A stretch of 55,024 nt of DNA from contig CAAEVV010000021.1 of assembly GCA_900759565.1 (NCBI GenBank), positions 1-55,024 of the forward strand. The letters run 5' to 3'. The DNA is from an uncultured Collinsella sp. GTDB lineage: Bacteria > Actinomycetota > Coriobacteriia > Coriobacteriales > Coriobacteriaceae. The position numbers were made by a program, and so were the translations under genes. Under the pieces are notes generated by a model. The model had not been told where the DNA came from. It saw only the letters and a list, made by a program, of their open reading frames with translations, and made no database searches. Shown one piece after another: positions 44,058 to 52,096 of the stretch. The stretch's first letter is position 1. Each line of letters opens with the position of its first letter.

Positions 44058-44138
44058 TGGGACAAACACTACTGATTAATTTGTCCCACAGTAACCAAAA
44101 CAGAGGGGAGCCCCTTCCAACAAGGAGCTCCCCTCTGC
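44058..44138 (+). terminator. Two hairpins downstream of polA
   Basis: TGGGACAAA/TTTGTCCCA (44058-44088) and CAGAGGGGAGC/GCTCCCCTCTG (44101-44137) are both perfect. Neither has a proper T-tract, so termination is uncertain. From the polA stop to 44343 there is no gene; these hairpins and the palindrome at 44205 fill the gap. Confidence 0.5.
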
Positions 44139-44204
44139 TCAAATCATTTCAGCTAAGTACCTAGACACTCAAGACGCCATCTTGGCGGCGAGTAAGTAAA
44201 CCTA

Positions 44205-44333
44205 GGGCCTGGCCGGGCGGCACGGGTTAACTTTTCGTAGATTCCGCACGCAAAGAAAGCCACTAAATGTGGCTTTCGTCTTGCGCAGGATCTGACCGAG
44301 CGGAAAGTTAACCCGTGCCGCCCGGCCAGGCCC
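44205..44333. repeat. 129-bp near-perfect palindrome
   Basis: Arms 44205-44237 and 44301-44333 are 33 bp with one mismatch (GGGCCTGGCCGGGCGGCACG, then GGTTAACTTTTCG). Inside is a second hairpin, GAAAGCCAC/GTGGCTTTC around TAAAT. It lies ten bases from the stop of the HAD gene, between convergent genes. It is far longer than a terminator stem. Confidence 0.92.
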
Positions 44334-44343
44334 GATGGGACGG

Positions 44344-45171
44344 TTACCGAGCCGCCAGGATGGCGTCGATGAGCGTCAGTACGCCCCCGTCGTTGTTGCT
44401 TGGAATGCGCCACTTGGCATGCGCGTTCATATGCTCCTCGGCGTTGTCCACGATAAAGCTGTGTCCGACGCGCTCCAGCATGGGGATATCGTTGTAAGTA
44501 TCGCCCACGGCAGCGGCGTCGGCGATATCAATGCCGAGCTGCTCGCACAGATGCGCGACGCCGGCGCCCTTGTCGACACCCAGGTTCATAAAGTCGATCC
44601 ACTCGCGTCCGGCATTGGTGACGTAGAGCTCATCCGAGAACGCGGGGCTGTAGTCCTCGCGAAACGCTGGCTCGGCGTCGTAGTCGGGGAAGAAGACCGA
44701 AATCTTGTTGGATTCGACGTCAAGGCCCTCGAAAGTGTCGACGTAGTTGATGGCAGAGTAGTAGACACTGATCTCGTCGTGGTATTTGTGGTCGCGCGCC
44801 AAAACGTAAGCGTCGTCATAGCAGCACAGGACAGGAACGGCACGCGGGTCCTCTGCGGCATGTGCCAGGACCTTGTGATACAGCGCCACATCGATATTGC
44901 TTTTATAGATATAGCTGCCGCGATATATCACGCACGCTCCGTTATCGGGGCAAAAGGCGATGCGGTTCTTAATGCTCTCGAACATCTCTTCGAGCTTGGG
45001 GGCAGGGCGCCCGCTGGCGGGGCAGAACACGATGCCAGCCTCGGCGAGCTTGTCCAGTCGCTCGTCGAGGCCCTGGGGTAGTACGCGCTCGTCGGTGAGA
45101 AGCGTCTTGTCCATATCAACGGCGAGAATCTTAATGCTGCCGATATTGGCGTCCGATTCGTAAGTTTGCAT
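44344..45171 (-). CDS. HAD superfamily hydrolase, Cof-type
   Basis: 275 residues. Phosphatase fold with class IIB cap typical of Cof/YbiV sugar-phosphate phosphatases. Motif I is AVDMDKTLLTDE, motif II ASGRP, motif III lysine near LGVDKGAG and motif IV AVGDTYNDIPMLE. Substrate unknown. The start at 45171 has AAAGG nine bases upstream. It is divergent from the argG leader, whose promoter lies about 145 bases away. Confidence 0.92.
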   Translation of the reverse strand: MQTYESDANIGSIKILAVDMDKTLLTDERVLPQGLDERLDKLAEAGIVFCPASGRPAPKLEEMFESIKNRIAFCPDNGACVIYRGSYIYKSNIDVALYHKVLAHAAEDPRAVPVLCCYDDAYVLARDHKYHDEISVYYSAINYVDTFEGLDVESNKISVFFPDYDAEPAFREDYSPAFSDELYVTNAGREWIDFMNLGVDKGAGVAHLCEQLGIDIADAAAVGDTYNDIPMLERVGHSFIVDNAEEHMNAHAKWRIPSNNDGGVLTLIDAILAAR

Positions 45172-45314
45172 AAAAGCGAGCCTTTCGTTTCGAGATTGTT
45201 TCAGACGTTATAACCATTAACTCGTAGTCGGGCGTATTTTCGCAGGAACGGAGCGCATTTGCACCACGTTTCACAAAGTAATGAAAAAACTTTTCAGAAA
45301 TTTGAATTTGTCGC

Positions 45315-45342
45315 TTGTGCCGCGGGCACTTTAGCGTAATAT
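45315..45342 (+). promoter_or_regulatory. Candidate argG leader promoter
   Basis: TTGTGC at 45315-45320, a 16-base spacer, then TAATAT at 45337-45342. It predicts a start near 45349, about 100 bases before the leader peptide and 380 before argG. The stretch 45172-45314 holds no recognisable element. Confidence 0.5.
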
Positions 45343-45445
45343 AGCGAACATCGAAAACGGAGACGGAAGAACAACCGCTTACCGAGGAAAAGGTACCGTT
45401 TGCGATATTTGAAATGCGCCCGGCGATAGGTGAAAGGAGAGGCAG

Positions 45446-45520
45446 ATGCAGTTCGTAAAGATCATCACTACTGCAGACAATGCCATCCGACGCCAGCGCG
45501 CAATTTCCCGACGACGATAA
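45446..45520 (+). CDS. Arginine-rich leader peptide of argG
   Basis: A 24-codon ORF with an excellent ribosome site (AAGGAG six bases before ATG). The peptide is MQFVKIITTADNAIRRQRAI followed by SRRR. Six of the last ten residues are arginine, ending in three consecutive CGA codons before TAA; CGA is uncommon in the genes of this window. The last codons and stop (GACGAT) can pair with ATCGTC just beyond, and larger hairpins follow. This is the layout of amino-acid attenuation leaders (as in trp or his), here apparently sensing arginine for argininosuccinate synthase. Control by this means is inference. Confidence 0.72.
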   Translation: MQFVKIITTADNAIRRQRAISRRR

Positions 45521-45726
45521 CAATCGTCTCTGTCCTTATGGGGCGTAACGCCTCAACAGAGTCATTTTGAGGTCGTTGGGTTTTATGCACGACATAGCCG
45601 CATGTTTCTAGGGCATGCCTGTGATGCATTCTGCTGAATAACCTGATATTGCACGGTTTTTGACCTCAAAGTGACTTGCAACTGACCGATGTTCTAACTA
45701 GCTACCAAGGGCGAAAGGAAACAGCC
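45521..45726 (+). promoter_or_regulatory. Structured argG leader, candidate attenuator
   Basis: After the leader peptide come: GACGAT/ATCGTC around AACA; CTCTGT/ACAGAG enclosing GGGGCG/CGCCTC (45527-45560); a long-range pair TTTGAGGTC (near 45569) with GACCTCAAA (near 45662); and an imperfect stem ending TTGCACGG followed by TTTTTG (to 45661). The last could be a terminator and the long-range pair a competing fold. No T-box consensus is present. Confidence 0.5.
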
Positions 45727-46953
45727 ATGAGCAAGGAAAAAGTCGTTCTCGCATATTCCGGTGGTCTTGATACATCCGTATGTGTCAAGTGGCTCCAGGA
45801 CGAGAAGAATCTCGATGTCGTTTGCGTCTGCGGCAACGTGGGCCAGGAGGAGACCGGCCTGGATGCCAAGAAGCAGAAAGCGCTCGACCTGGGCGTTCTC
45901 GATTGCCAGGTGCTCGACCTGCGCGACGAGTTCTCCGATGAGTTCCTGACTAAGGCCATCGCCGCAAACTCCATGTACGAGAACAAGTACCCGCTGCTCT
46001 CCGCCCTGTCACGCCCGCTGCTCGCCAAGAAGCTTGTCGAGGTCGCTCACGAGTTTGGCGCTACCTACGTCGCCCACGGCTGCACCGGCAAGGGTAACGA
46101 CCAGGTTCGTTTTGAGGCTGCCGTCAAGGCCCTCGACCCCGAGCTCAAGGTTATCGCCCCGGTTCGCGAGTGGGATCTGAAGTGCCGTCCCGACGAGGTC
46201 GCCTATGCTCACGCCCACAACGTGCCGGTTCCCGAGGGTGCCAACGATAACCCCTATTCTATCGACGACAACCTGTGGGGTCGTGCCATTGAGTGCGGCC
46301 ACCTGGAGGATCCCTGGAACGAGCCGCTCGACGACGCCTGGGTTATGACCAAGAATCCCGAGGACACGCCCGACACCCCGACGTATACCGAGATTGAGTT
46401 TGAGGCCGGCAAGCCCGTCGCCGTCGACGGCAAGAAGATGAAACTCTCCGAGATCGTCATCGCCCTCAACAAGATTTCGGGCGACAACGGCTTTGGTCGT
46501 CTCGACCTGGTCGAGGATCGTCTGGTGGGCCTCAAGAGCCGCGAGTGCTATGAGGTTCCCGGCGCCCTGACGCTCATCACCGCCCACAAGGCGCTCGAGG
46601 ACATTTGCGTCGAGGGCGACCTGCTCAAGACCAAGATCAAGCTCGAGCAGGATTGGGCTACCGCCGTGTACAACGGTCAGTGGTACAGCCCGCTCAAGAA
46701 CGCGCTCGACGCCTTTATGGCCGACACCCAGAAGTTCGTGACCGGCACCGTCCGCCTGAAGTTCTTTAAGGGCAACTGCCATGTCGTCGGCCGCAAGAGC
46801 CCGTTTAGCCTGTATGACTACGGTCTGGCTACCTACGACCGCGACACCACGTTTGACGAGAAGGCCAGTGCTGGCTTTATCGAGATCGATACGCTGTCGC
46901 TCAAGACGTGGGCTAAGGTCCAGGGTCCCAGCTCCGCTGCCGCCCAGGCTTAA
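45727..46953 (+). CDS. argG: Argininosuccinate synthase
   Basis: 408 residues. Joins citrulline and aspartate with ATP in arginine synthesis. The N-terminal PP-loop VVLAYSGGLDTSVCVKWL, ATYVAHGCTGKGNDQVRFE, SIDDNLWGRAIECGHLEDPW and the C-terminal LYDYGLATYDRDTTFDE are diagnostic. AAAGGAAAC precedes ATG 45727. It is preceded by a 380-base leader with an arginine-rich peptide. argH follows 520 bases later beyond a strong terminator, so the two are probably separate transcripts. Confidence 0.98.
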   Translation: MSKEKVVLAYSGGLDTSVCVKWLQDEKNLDVVCVCGNVGQEETGLDAKKQKALDLGVLDCQVLDLRDEFSDEFLTKAIAANSMYENKYPLLSALSRPLLAKKLVEVAHEFGATYVAHGCTGKGNDQVRFEAAVKALDPELKVIAPVREWDLKCRPDEVAYAHAHNVPVPEGANDNPYSIDDNLWGRAIECGHLEDPWNEPLDDAWVMTKNPEDTPDTPTYTEIEFEAGKPVAVDGKKMKLSEIVIALNKISGDNGFGRLDLVEDRLVGLKSRECYEVPGALTLITAHKALEDICVEGDLLKTKIKLEQDWATAVYNGQWYSPLKNALDAFMADTQKFVTGTVRLKFFKGNCHVVGRKSPFSLYDYGLATYDRDTTFDEKASAGFIEIDTLSLKTWAKVQGPSSAAAQA

Positions 46954-47107
46954 GTCTTCCTTTCCTTGGTATCCGCGCGGTCCATCCGCGTGATACATAA
47001 CGGGCGCACGGGGTCCCTACCTTTCGTTATGCTTGCTGACACTTCTTAACATCGGTGGCCCCTACGTTCCGCCCGCATATATGATGCCGCGACTGCGGCT
47101 GAGTCCG

Positions 47108-47142
47108 AGCCCCGCCGGGGTTGTCCGGCGGGGCTCCTTCTA
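47108..47142 (+). terminator. Terminator downstream of argG
   Basis: Perfect 12-bp stem GAGCCCCGCCGG/CCGGCGGGGCTC around GGTTGT, followed by CTTCT. It lies 155 bases after argG and before the small ORF. Confidence 0.75.
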
Positions 47143-47188
47143 TCAATTTGGCGGCTCTGCGCCTATATATATATGAGGAGTATCCATT

Positions 47189-47359
47189 ATGTTCAATGCT
47201 ATTGCGCATGCTTTACTTGCCCTCGCGCCCGAGATCGATGCTGCAAAGGTCGAGGACGTCCCTATGAGCCTGAAGGCCTGGATCGATGGTTCGCAGGGCA
47301 ACATCCGGAGGGAAACGTTGGGCGCCAAATGCATGGTGCGTCACTTCTTTGCAAATTAG
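47189..47359 (+). CDS. Small hypothetical ORF between argG and argH
   Basis: 56 codons with GAGGAG eight bases before the ATG. The product starts MFNAIAHALLALAPEIDAAK and contains SLKAWIDGSQGNIRRETLG; it ends HFFAN. I do not recognise it. The first 13 residues are hydrophobic but too few for a membrane helix. A TATATATAT stretch upstream could supply a -10. It might be a genuine small protein, or the start of a decayed longer gene; the sharp stop after a Phe-Phe-Ala-Asn end does not decide this. The rest of the 520-base gap holds only the terminator. Confidence 0.5.
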   Translation: MFNAIAHALLALAPEIDAAKVEDVPMSLKAWIDGSQGNIRRETLGAKCMVRHFFAN

Positions 47360-47476
47360 CTACATGGTCCCGCGCACGGCGGGAGTGTGTAAAACTAGCG
47401 GTTGGAAAATCGCTTTAGCGATATGGCGCATTGCTTTGGGCGCTTGTTTTGGTATTTGATGAAAGGGGACGGTTCC

Positions 47477-48907
47477 ATGGCTCTTTGGGGCGGTCGTTTT
47501 GAGGCAGGCGTGGCCGAGGTCACGCAGGAGTTTGGCGCGTCGTTGCCGGTCGACAAACATCTCTATAAGCAGGATATCGCCGGCTCTAAGGCACATGCCA
47601 AGATGCTGGCGGCCCAGGGCATCATTAGTGCCGAGGACGAGCAGGCGATTGCCGAGGGCCTGACCGGAATCGAACAGGATATCGATGCCGGCAACTTCAC
47701 CTTCGACATCAACGACGAGGACATTCATATGTCCATCGAGAGCGAGCTGACACGTCGCATCGGCGAGGCGGGCAAGCGCCTGCATACCGGGCGTTCGCGC
47801 AACGACCAAGTGGCGACCGATACGCGCCTGGGCGTCAAGGCGCTGGCCAAGGAGCTCATGGAGGCAAATCTTGAACTGCGTCATGTGCTGGTGGATGCGG
47901 CTAAAAAGTACGACAAGGTGATTCTGCCGGGCTATACGCACATGCAGCACGCTCAACCCGTGCTGCTCTCGCATCATCTGCTGGCGTATTCCTGGATGTT
48001 CGCGCGCGACTTTACACGCCTGAAGGCCGCCTTTGATGCCGCCGACAGCTGCCCGCTGGGTGCTGCCGCGCTTGCCGGTACGAGCTATCCGCTCGATCGT
48101 CAGATGACGGCTGCCGAACTTGGCTTTGCGGGTGTGATTCCCAACTCGCTCGATGCGGTTTCCGACCGTGATTTCCTGCTCGATCTGCATTACGCCGGCT
48201 CCGTCATGGCCATGCATCTGTCGCGTCTTTCCGAGGAGATCGTGCTGTGGTCGAGCTCCGAATTTGGCTTTATCACGCTTTCCGACTCGTACTCCACCGG
48301 CTCGTCCATCATGCCGCAGAAGAAGAACCCCGACTTTGCCGAGCTTATCCGCGGCAAAAGCGGCCGTGTTTACGGTAATCTGGTGCAACTGCTCGTGACC
48401 ATGAAGGGCCTGCCGCTGGCCTATAACAAGGACTTGCAGGAGGACAAGGAGGGCGCGCTCGATACCGCTCACACGCTCATGCAGTGCCTGTCGGTTATGG
48501 CCGGTATGATTTCGACTTGGACCGTCAACGAGGATGCCATGGTGCGCGAGTGCGGCGTGGGGCACCTTGCCGCCACCGATGTTGCCGATTACCTGGCTAA
48601 GCGTGGTCTGCCGTTCCGCGAGGCACATGCCGTGGTGGGCCATCTGGTCCTGATGTGCGAGAAGCGCGGCTGCAATCTTGAGGACCTGCCGTTTGAGGTG
48701 TTCCAGGAGGCAAGCCCGCTCTTTGAGCGCGATATTACCGAGGCGCTCGACATCCCCTCGATTGTCGCCGCGCGCACGACCGAGGGCGGTACCGCTCCTG
48801 CCGCCGTTGCCGTGCAGCTTGAGCGCGCCGAGGCACAGCTCGTGGCTGACGAGGGTGTGGTTGGGTCACTGACTAAGGTCGTCGAGATGGGCCACGGGGT
48901 AAAGTAG
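47477..48907 (+). CDS. argH: Argininosuccinate lyase
   Basis: 476 residues. Splits argininosuccinate into arginine and fumarate. Start MALWGGRFEAGVAEVTQEF, TGRSRNDQVATDTRL, GYTHMQHAQPVLLSHHLLAY and the fumarase/aspartase signature SSIMPQKKNPDFAELIRGK with the catalytic serine loop are diagnostic. AAAGGGGAC precedes ATG 47477; an in-frame ATG at 47459 is less likely. A terminator follows at 48959. No other arginine biosynthesis gene lies in the window. Confidence 0.98.
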   Translation: MALWGGRFEAGVAEVTQEFGASLPVDKHLYKQDIAGSKAHAKMLAAQGIISAEDEQAIAEGLTGIEQDIDAGNFTFDINDEDIHMSIESELTRRIGEAGKRLHTGRSRNDQVATDTRLGVKALAKELMEANLELRHVLVDAAKKYDKVILPGYTHMQHAQPVLLSHHLLAYSWMFARDFTRLKAAFDAADSCPLGAAALAGTSYPLDRQMTAAELGFAGVIPNSLDAVSDRDFLLDLHYAGSVMAMHLSRLSEEIVLWSSSEFGFITLSDSYSTGSSIMPQKKNPDFAELIRGKSGRVYGNLVQLLVTMKGLPLAYNKDLQEDKEGALDTAHTLMQCLSVMAGMISTWTVNEDAMVRECGVGHLAATDVADYLAKRGLPFREAHAVVGHLVLMCEKRGCNLEDLPFEVFQEASPLFERDITEALDIPSIVAARTTEGGTAPAAVAVQLERAEAQLVADEGVVGSLTKVVEMGHGVK

Positions 48908-48958
48908 GGATTTGGCTGAAGCCGTTTTGGCCATTTATTGATAAATCGTTTTCACTTT

Positions 48959-48992
48959 ACGGGCGCCTGCTGATGTGGGCGTCCGTATTTTG
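48959..48992 (+). terminator. Terminator after argH
   Basis: ACGGGCGCC pairs with GGCGTCCGT (one wobble) around ten bases, followed by ATTTTG. The remaining 200 bases up to the ndk promoter show no feature. Confidence 0.75.
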
Positions 48993-49200
48993 TTGCTATG
49001 GGGGAAGGGCTTGTCGAGAACTTCTGTAGGACCTTTGGGCAGGTTGTGAAGGGGATACGTTCGCGGGCGGCAATCGACCGTCTGCTCTGCTCGGTGCGGT
49101 TGATGGGCGGTCGGATGGTACTCTAGTCGGGCTTCGAAACAGAAGTGACACATATGGAGCGCTTTAATAAATTGTAACGTTTCAATAAACAGCTTTTTGT

Positions 49201-49228
49201 TTAACAGCAGCTAAAACTCTGTTACGAT
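49201..49228 (+). promoter_or_regulatory. Candidate ndk promoter
   Basis: TTAACA at 49201-49206, 16-base spacer, TACGAT at 49223-49228, in an AT-rich surrounding. Predicted start near 49235, leaving a leader of about 57 bases. Confidence 0.55.
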
Positions 49229-49291
49229 GCAGTCCAGGCGAGTGCCGGAATGGGACTTGGGCACGCGCGAACCTACTTGAAAGGCTACCCT

Positions 49292-49696
49292 ATGGCTATC
49301 GAGAAGACCTTCATCATGATTAAGCCCGACGCGGTGCGCGACCGCAAGATCGGCGAGATCGTTGCTCGCATTGAGCGCAGCGGCCTTGTCATCGAGCGCA
49401 TGGAGATGACCACGCTCGAGCGTGCTACCGTCGAGGAGCACTACGCCCATCTGGCCGACAAGCCCTTCTTTGGCGGTCTTTGTGACTTTATGACGAGCGG
49501 TCCGGTCGTCAAGATGGTCGTTTCCGGTCTCTCCGCTGTCTCCAAGATGCGCACCCTTATGGGCGCTACCAACCCGCTTGATGCTGCCCCCGGCACCATT
49601 CGCGGCGACTTCGCTGTCGATGTCAACGCTAACGTGATTCACGGCTCCGACTGCTTGGAGAACGCCGAGATCGAGATTAAGCGCTTCTTTGGCTAA
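49292..49696 (+). CDS. ndk: Nucleoside diphosphate kinase
   Basis: 134 residues, the short actinobacterial size. Transfers the gamma phosphate of ATP to other nucleoside diphosphates. EKTFIMIKPDAVRDRKIGEI, GPVVKMVVSG, MGATNPLDAAPGTIRGDF and the phospho-histidine His117 in NVIHGSD are standard. AAAGG precedes ATG 49292. Monocistronic between its own promoter and a perfect terminator. Confidence 0.98.
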   Translation: MAIEKTFIMIKPDAVRDRKIGEIVARIERSGLVIERMEMTTLERATVEEHYAHLADKPFFGGLCDFMTSGPVVKMVVSGLSAVSKMRTLMGATNPLDAAPGTIRGDFAVDVNANVIHGSDCLENAEIEIKRFFG

Positions 49697-49734
49697 ACCA
49701 GCTTTGACTCCTTAAAGCTGTTAGCGTGTGGCTT

Positions 49735-49769
49735 GGGCGCCGCGGAACTCCATCCGCGGCGCCCTTTTT
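49735..49769 (+). terminator. Strong terminator after ndk
   Basis: Perfect 11-bp stem GGGCGCCGCGG/CCGCGGCGCCC around AACTCCAT, followed by TTTTTATT. A further hairpin (GCCCGCT/AGCGGGC, 49789-49818) lies between it and the rpiB stop. Confidence 0.95.
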
Positions 49770-49847
49770 ATTCCAAAATCTATGAAGGCGCCCGCTCGGA
49801 CATGTGTTCCAAGCGGGCCCCTGCTGTTAGTTGTGGTACTGAGCGGT

Positions 49848-50315
49848 TTAGGCTTCGTCGACGATCTTAAGGCCGCGCGTCTGGTCGATCTCGTTGAGGA
49901 GATTGACGCGACGCTCGTGGCGGCCGCCCTCAAACTCGGCGTCGAGCCACTCGTCGACGATCATCTTGGCGAGCTCGGAGCCCACGACGCGGGCACCAAA
50001 GGCGAGCACGTTGGTGTTGTTGTGCATGCGGGAGAGCTTGGCGCTGAAGGGCTCGGAGCACACGACGGCGCGTACGCCCTCGACCTTGTTGGCAGCCAGG
50101 CTGATCCCGACACCGGTGCCGCAGATCAGGACGCCCAGGTCGACATCGCCGTTGGCAACGGCCTTACCAACCTTGTAGCCGGCGATGGGGTAGTCAAAGC
50201 TCTCGGAGGTGTCGGTGCCAAAGTTCACGACCTCGCAGCCGTGCTCCTTCAGGTGCTCGGAGATGATGTTCTTGAGCTCGACGGCGGCGTGGTCGTTACC
50301 GATACCGATCTTCAT
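49848..50315 (-). CDS. rpiB: Ribose-5-phosphate isomerase B
   Basis: 155 residues. Interconverts ribose-5-P and ribulose-5-P. MKIGIGNDHAAVELK at the start, NFGTDTSESFDYPIAG, the catalytic cysteine region VLICGTGVGISLAANK and VCSEPFSAKLSRMHNNTNVLAFGARV are typical of the RpiB/LacAB family. ATG 50315 is chosen by homology, with AGAGG upstream. It diverges from cyuA across 270 bases. Confidence 0.95.
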   Translation of the reverse strand: MKIGIGNDHAAVELKNIISEHLKEHGCEVVNFGTDTSESFDYPIAGYKVGKAVANGDVDLGVLICGTGVGISLAANKVEGVRAVVCSEPFSAKLSRMHNNTNVLAFGARVVGSELAKMIVDEWLDAEFEGGRHERRVNLLNEIDQTRGLKIVDEA

Positions 50316-50587
50316 GGATGGTTCCTCTCTGGTCTGTGCGGCGCAAATGCTAAAGGTGTTTACCGCGTTCGACTGCATGATAGCGCGACTTTTGCGTAAA
50401 CGCTCGGGCGTTTTTTGGTCAAACGCTTTAGCGGGCAACAAGACCGGCTTCTCATGAATGAATGCTGTCAGTTTGTGCTTGATCGCCGTCCGCCGGAACT
50501 ATGGTTGCGGTTTTTGATGCATTGTTATCAAATAAAGGAGCTAACTATTTTTGAGAGCCAAGCCCGTTATGCAAGCAGGAGATACCT

Positions 50588-51907
50588 ATGCCTACCGATT
50601 CCCTTCGTGATGCCGCGTTTTGCGATGTTTTGAACCGCGAGCTTGTCTGTGCACTCGGCTGCACCGAGCCCATTGCCGTTGCCTATGCAGCGGCGCTGGC
50701 GAGCCAGACGCTCGGTTGCGAACCCGATCATATGGATGTTGCCTGCTCGGGCAACATCATCAAGAACGTCAAGAGCGTGACCGTGCCCAACTCGGGCGGT
50801 ATGCACGGTATTGAGGCCGCGGCCGTGCTGGGTGCCGTGGGCGGCGACGCCAAGAGCGCGCTCGAGGTGCTCGAGAGCGTTAACGATGAAGACCGCGCTC
50901 GCGTGGCCGAGCTCCTCGCCGACGCCGGCTACTGCGATGTGTCGCTTGTCGAGGGTGTGCCCAACCTCTACATCAAGGTGACTGCCACGGCCGGGGGCCA
51001 TACCGCGGTCGTCGAGATTACCGACCACCACACCAACGTCACGTGCCATACGCTCGACGGTATTCCGGTATGCGGCAAGTCGGCGGGGGAGTGTGCCGCC
51101 TGCGCCGAGCGCGTGGTGGCCGAGCGTGCGGCAGATAACGCCGACACGCCCATGTCGATTGAGTCCATCATCGACTTTATCGAGGACGGCGACATTGAGG
51201 ACGCCCGCGCTGCCGTTGAGCGTCAGATTGAGCTGAATGGCGCGATCAGTGCCGAGGGCCTCGCGCACGCTTGGGGCGCCGAGGTGGGCCGCACGCTGCT
51301 GGGTGCTCGTGCCGATGACGTCGCCTGCCGTGCCCGTGCCCGTGCGGCCGCCGGGTCCGACGCCCGCATGAACGGTTGCGCGCTGCCGGTCGCCATTGTG
51401 TGCGGCTCGGGCAATCAGGGCATTACCTGCGCATTGCCCGTCATGGAGTATGCCGAGTACCTGCGCTGCGACCACGAGCGCCTGGTGCGCGCCGTGATGC
51501 TGTCCGATCTTATTGCCGTGCATATCAAGAGCTATATCGGTGCACTCTCGGCGTTTTGCGGTGCTATTTGCGCCGCATGCGGTGCCGGTGCCGCGATTAC
51601 CTGGCTGTGCGGCGGCACGCGCGAGCAGATTGGCGCGACAGTCTCGAACACGCTCGGCAACGTTGGCGGCATCGTGTGCGATGGCGCCAAGGCGAGCTGC
51701 GCCGCCAAGATTTCCGCTGCCGTTGATGCGGCGATTCTGGGCCACGATATGGCCATGCAAGGCCGCGGCTTCCGTGCCGGTGAGGGCTTGATCCAGGATA
51801 CCGTCGAGCAGACAATCGCCAGCATGGGCTACGTAGGCCGCGTGGGCATGAAAGACACCGACGTCGAGATCCTCAACATCATGATCGGCAAAACGCAGGT
51901 TTGTTAG
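50588..51907 (+). CDS. cyuA: L-cysteine desulfidase family protein (CyuA/YhaM, UPF0597)
   Basis: 439 residues. Iron-sulfur enzymes of this family break L-cysteine into sulfide, ammonia and pyruvate and are related to the alpha subunit of iron-sulfur serine dehydratase. The signature ALGCTEPIAVAYAAA near residue 22, CSGNIIKNVKSVTVPNSGGMHG, IVCGSGNQGITCALPV and NTLGNVGGIVCDGAKASCAAK with its cysteines are typical. AGGAG precedes the ATG. It is alone, without the cyuP or cyuR partners of enterobacteria. The TAG stop overlaps a perfect palindrome. Substrate could also be serine. Confidence 0.88.
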   Translation: MPTDSLRDAAFCDVLNRELVCALGCTEPIAVAYAAALASQTLGCEPDHMDVACSGNIIKNVKSVTVPNSGGMHGIEAAAVLGAVGGDAKSALEVLESVNDEDRARVAELLADAGYCDVSLVEGVPNLYIKVTATAGGHTAVVEITDHHTNVTCHTLDGIPVCGKSAGECAACAERVVAERAADNADTPMSIESIIDFIEDGDIEDARAAVERQIELNGAISAEGLAHAWGAEVGRTLLGARADDVACRARARAAAGSDARMNGCALPVAIVCGSGNQGITCALPVMEYAEYLRCDHERLVRAVMLSDLIAVHIKSYIGALSAFCGAICAACGAGAAITWLCGGTREQIGATVSNTLGNVGGIVCDGAKASCAAKISAAVDAAILGHDMAMQGRGFRAGEGLIQDTVEQTIASMGYVGRVGMKDTDVEILNIMIGKTQVC

Positions 51908-51934
51908 TTACGCGGTTTTACCAAACCGCGTAAC
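51907..51934. repeat. Perfect palindrome at the cyuA stop
   Basis: GTTACGCGGTTT, loop TACC, AAACCGCGTAAC: 12 perfect pairs. It begins at the last base of the stop codon. No T-tract follows. Confidence 0.85.
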
Positions 51935-51951
51935 CAGTCGACGCTGCAAAC

Positions 51952-52045
51952 GCCCCTAAGCGGCAATCTGCCTTTCAATCGTCGGGCATGGCCAGAAGGC
52001 CTATGCCCTCCTCTTTCAAGGCACATTGCTCGCTTAGGGGCATTT
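51952..52045. repeat. Multi-hairpin structured element between cyuA and HAD gene
   Basis: Outer arms GCCCCTAAGCG (51952-51962) and CGCTTAGGGGC (52031-52041) are perfect. Inward follow GCAAT/ATTGC, a CCTT/AAGG step and an apical hairpin GGGCAT-GGCC with GGCC-TATGCCC around AGAA. ATTTTCG follows on the + strand, so it could end cyuA transcription, but the complexity exceeds a terminator. Confidence 0.8.
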
Positions 52046-52096
52046 TCGCTGACTTGTGCTCAACCTGCGGCGCCATTTTGTTTGGAGCGAGGGGTC

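Noticed and set aside
45131..45523. 130-codon frame on the - strand opposite the argG leader
   Set aside because: It overlaps the start of the HAD gene and the leader peptide, has no good start site and shows no recognisable domain.
45344..45726. T-box riboswitch before argG
   Set aside because: The AGGGTGGNACCGCG-like antiterminator and specifier architecture are not found; the arginine-rich ORF explains the leader better.
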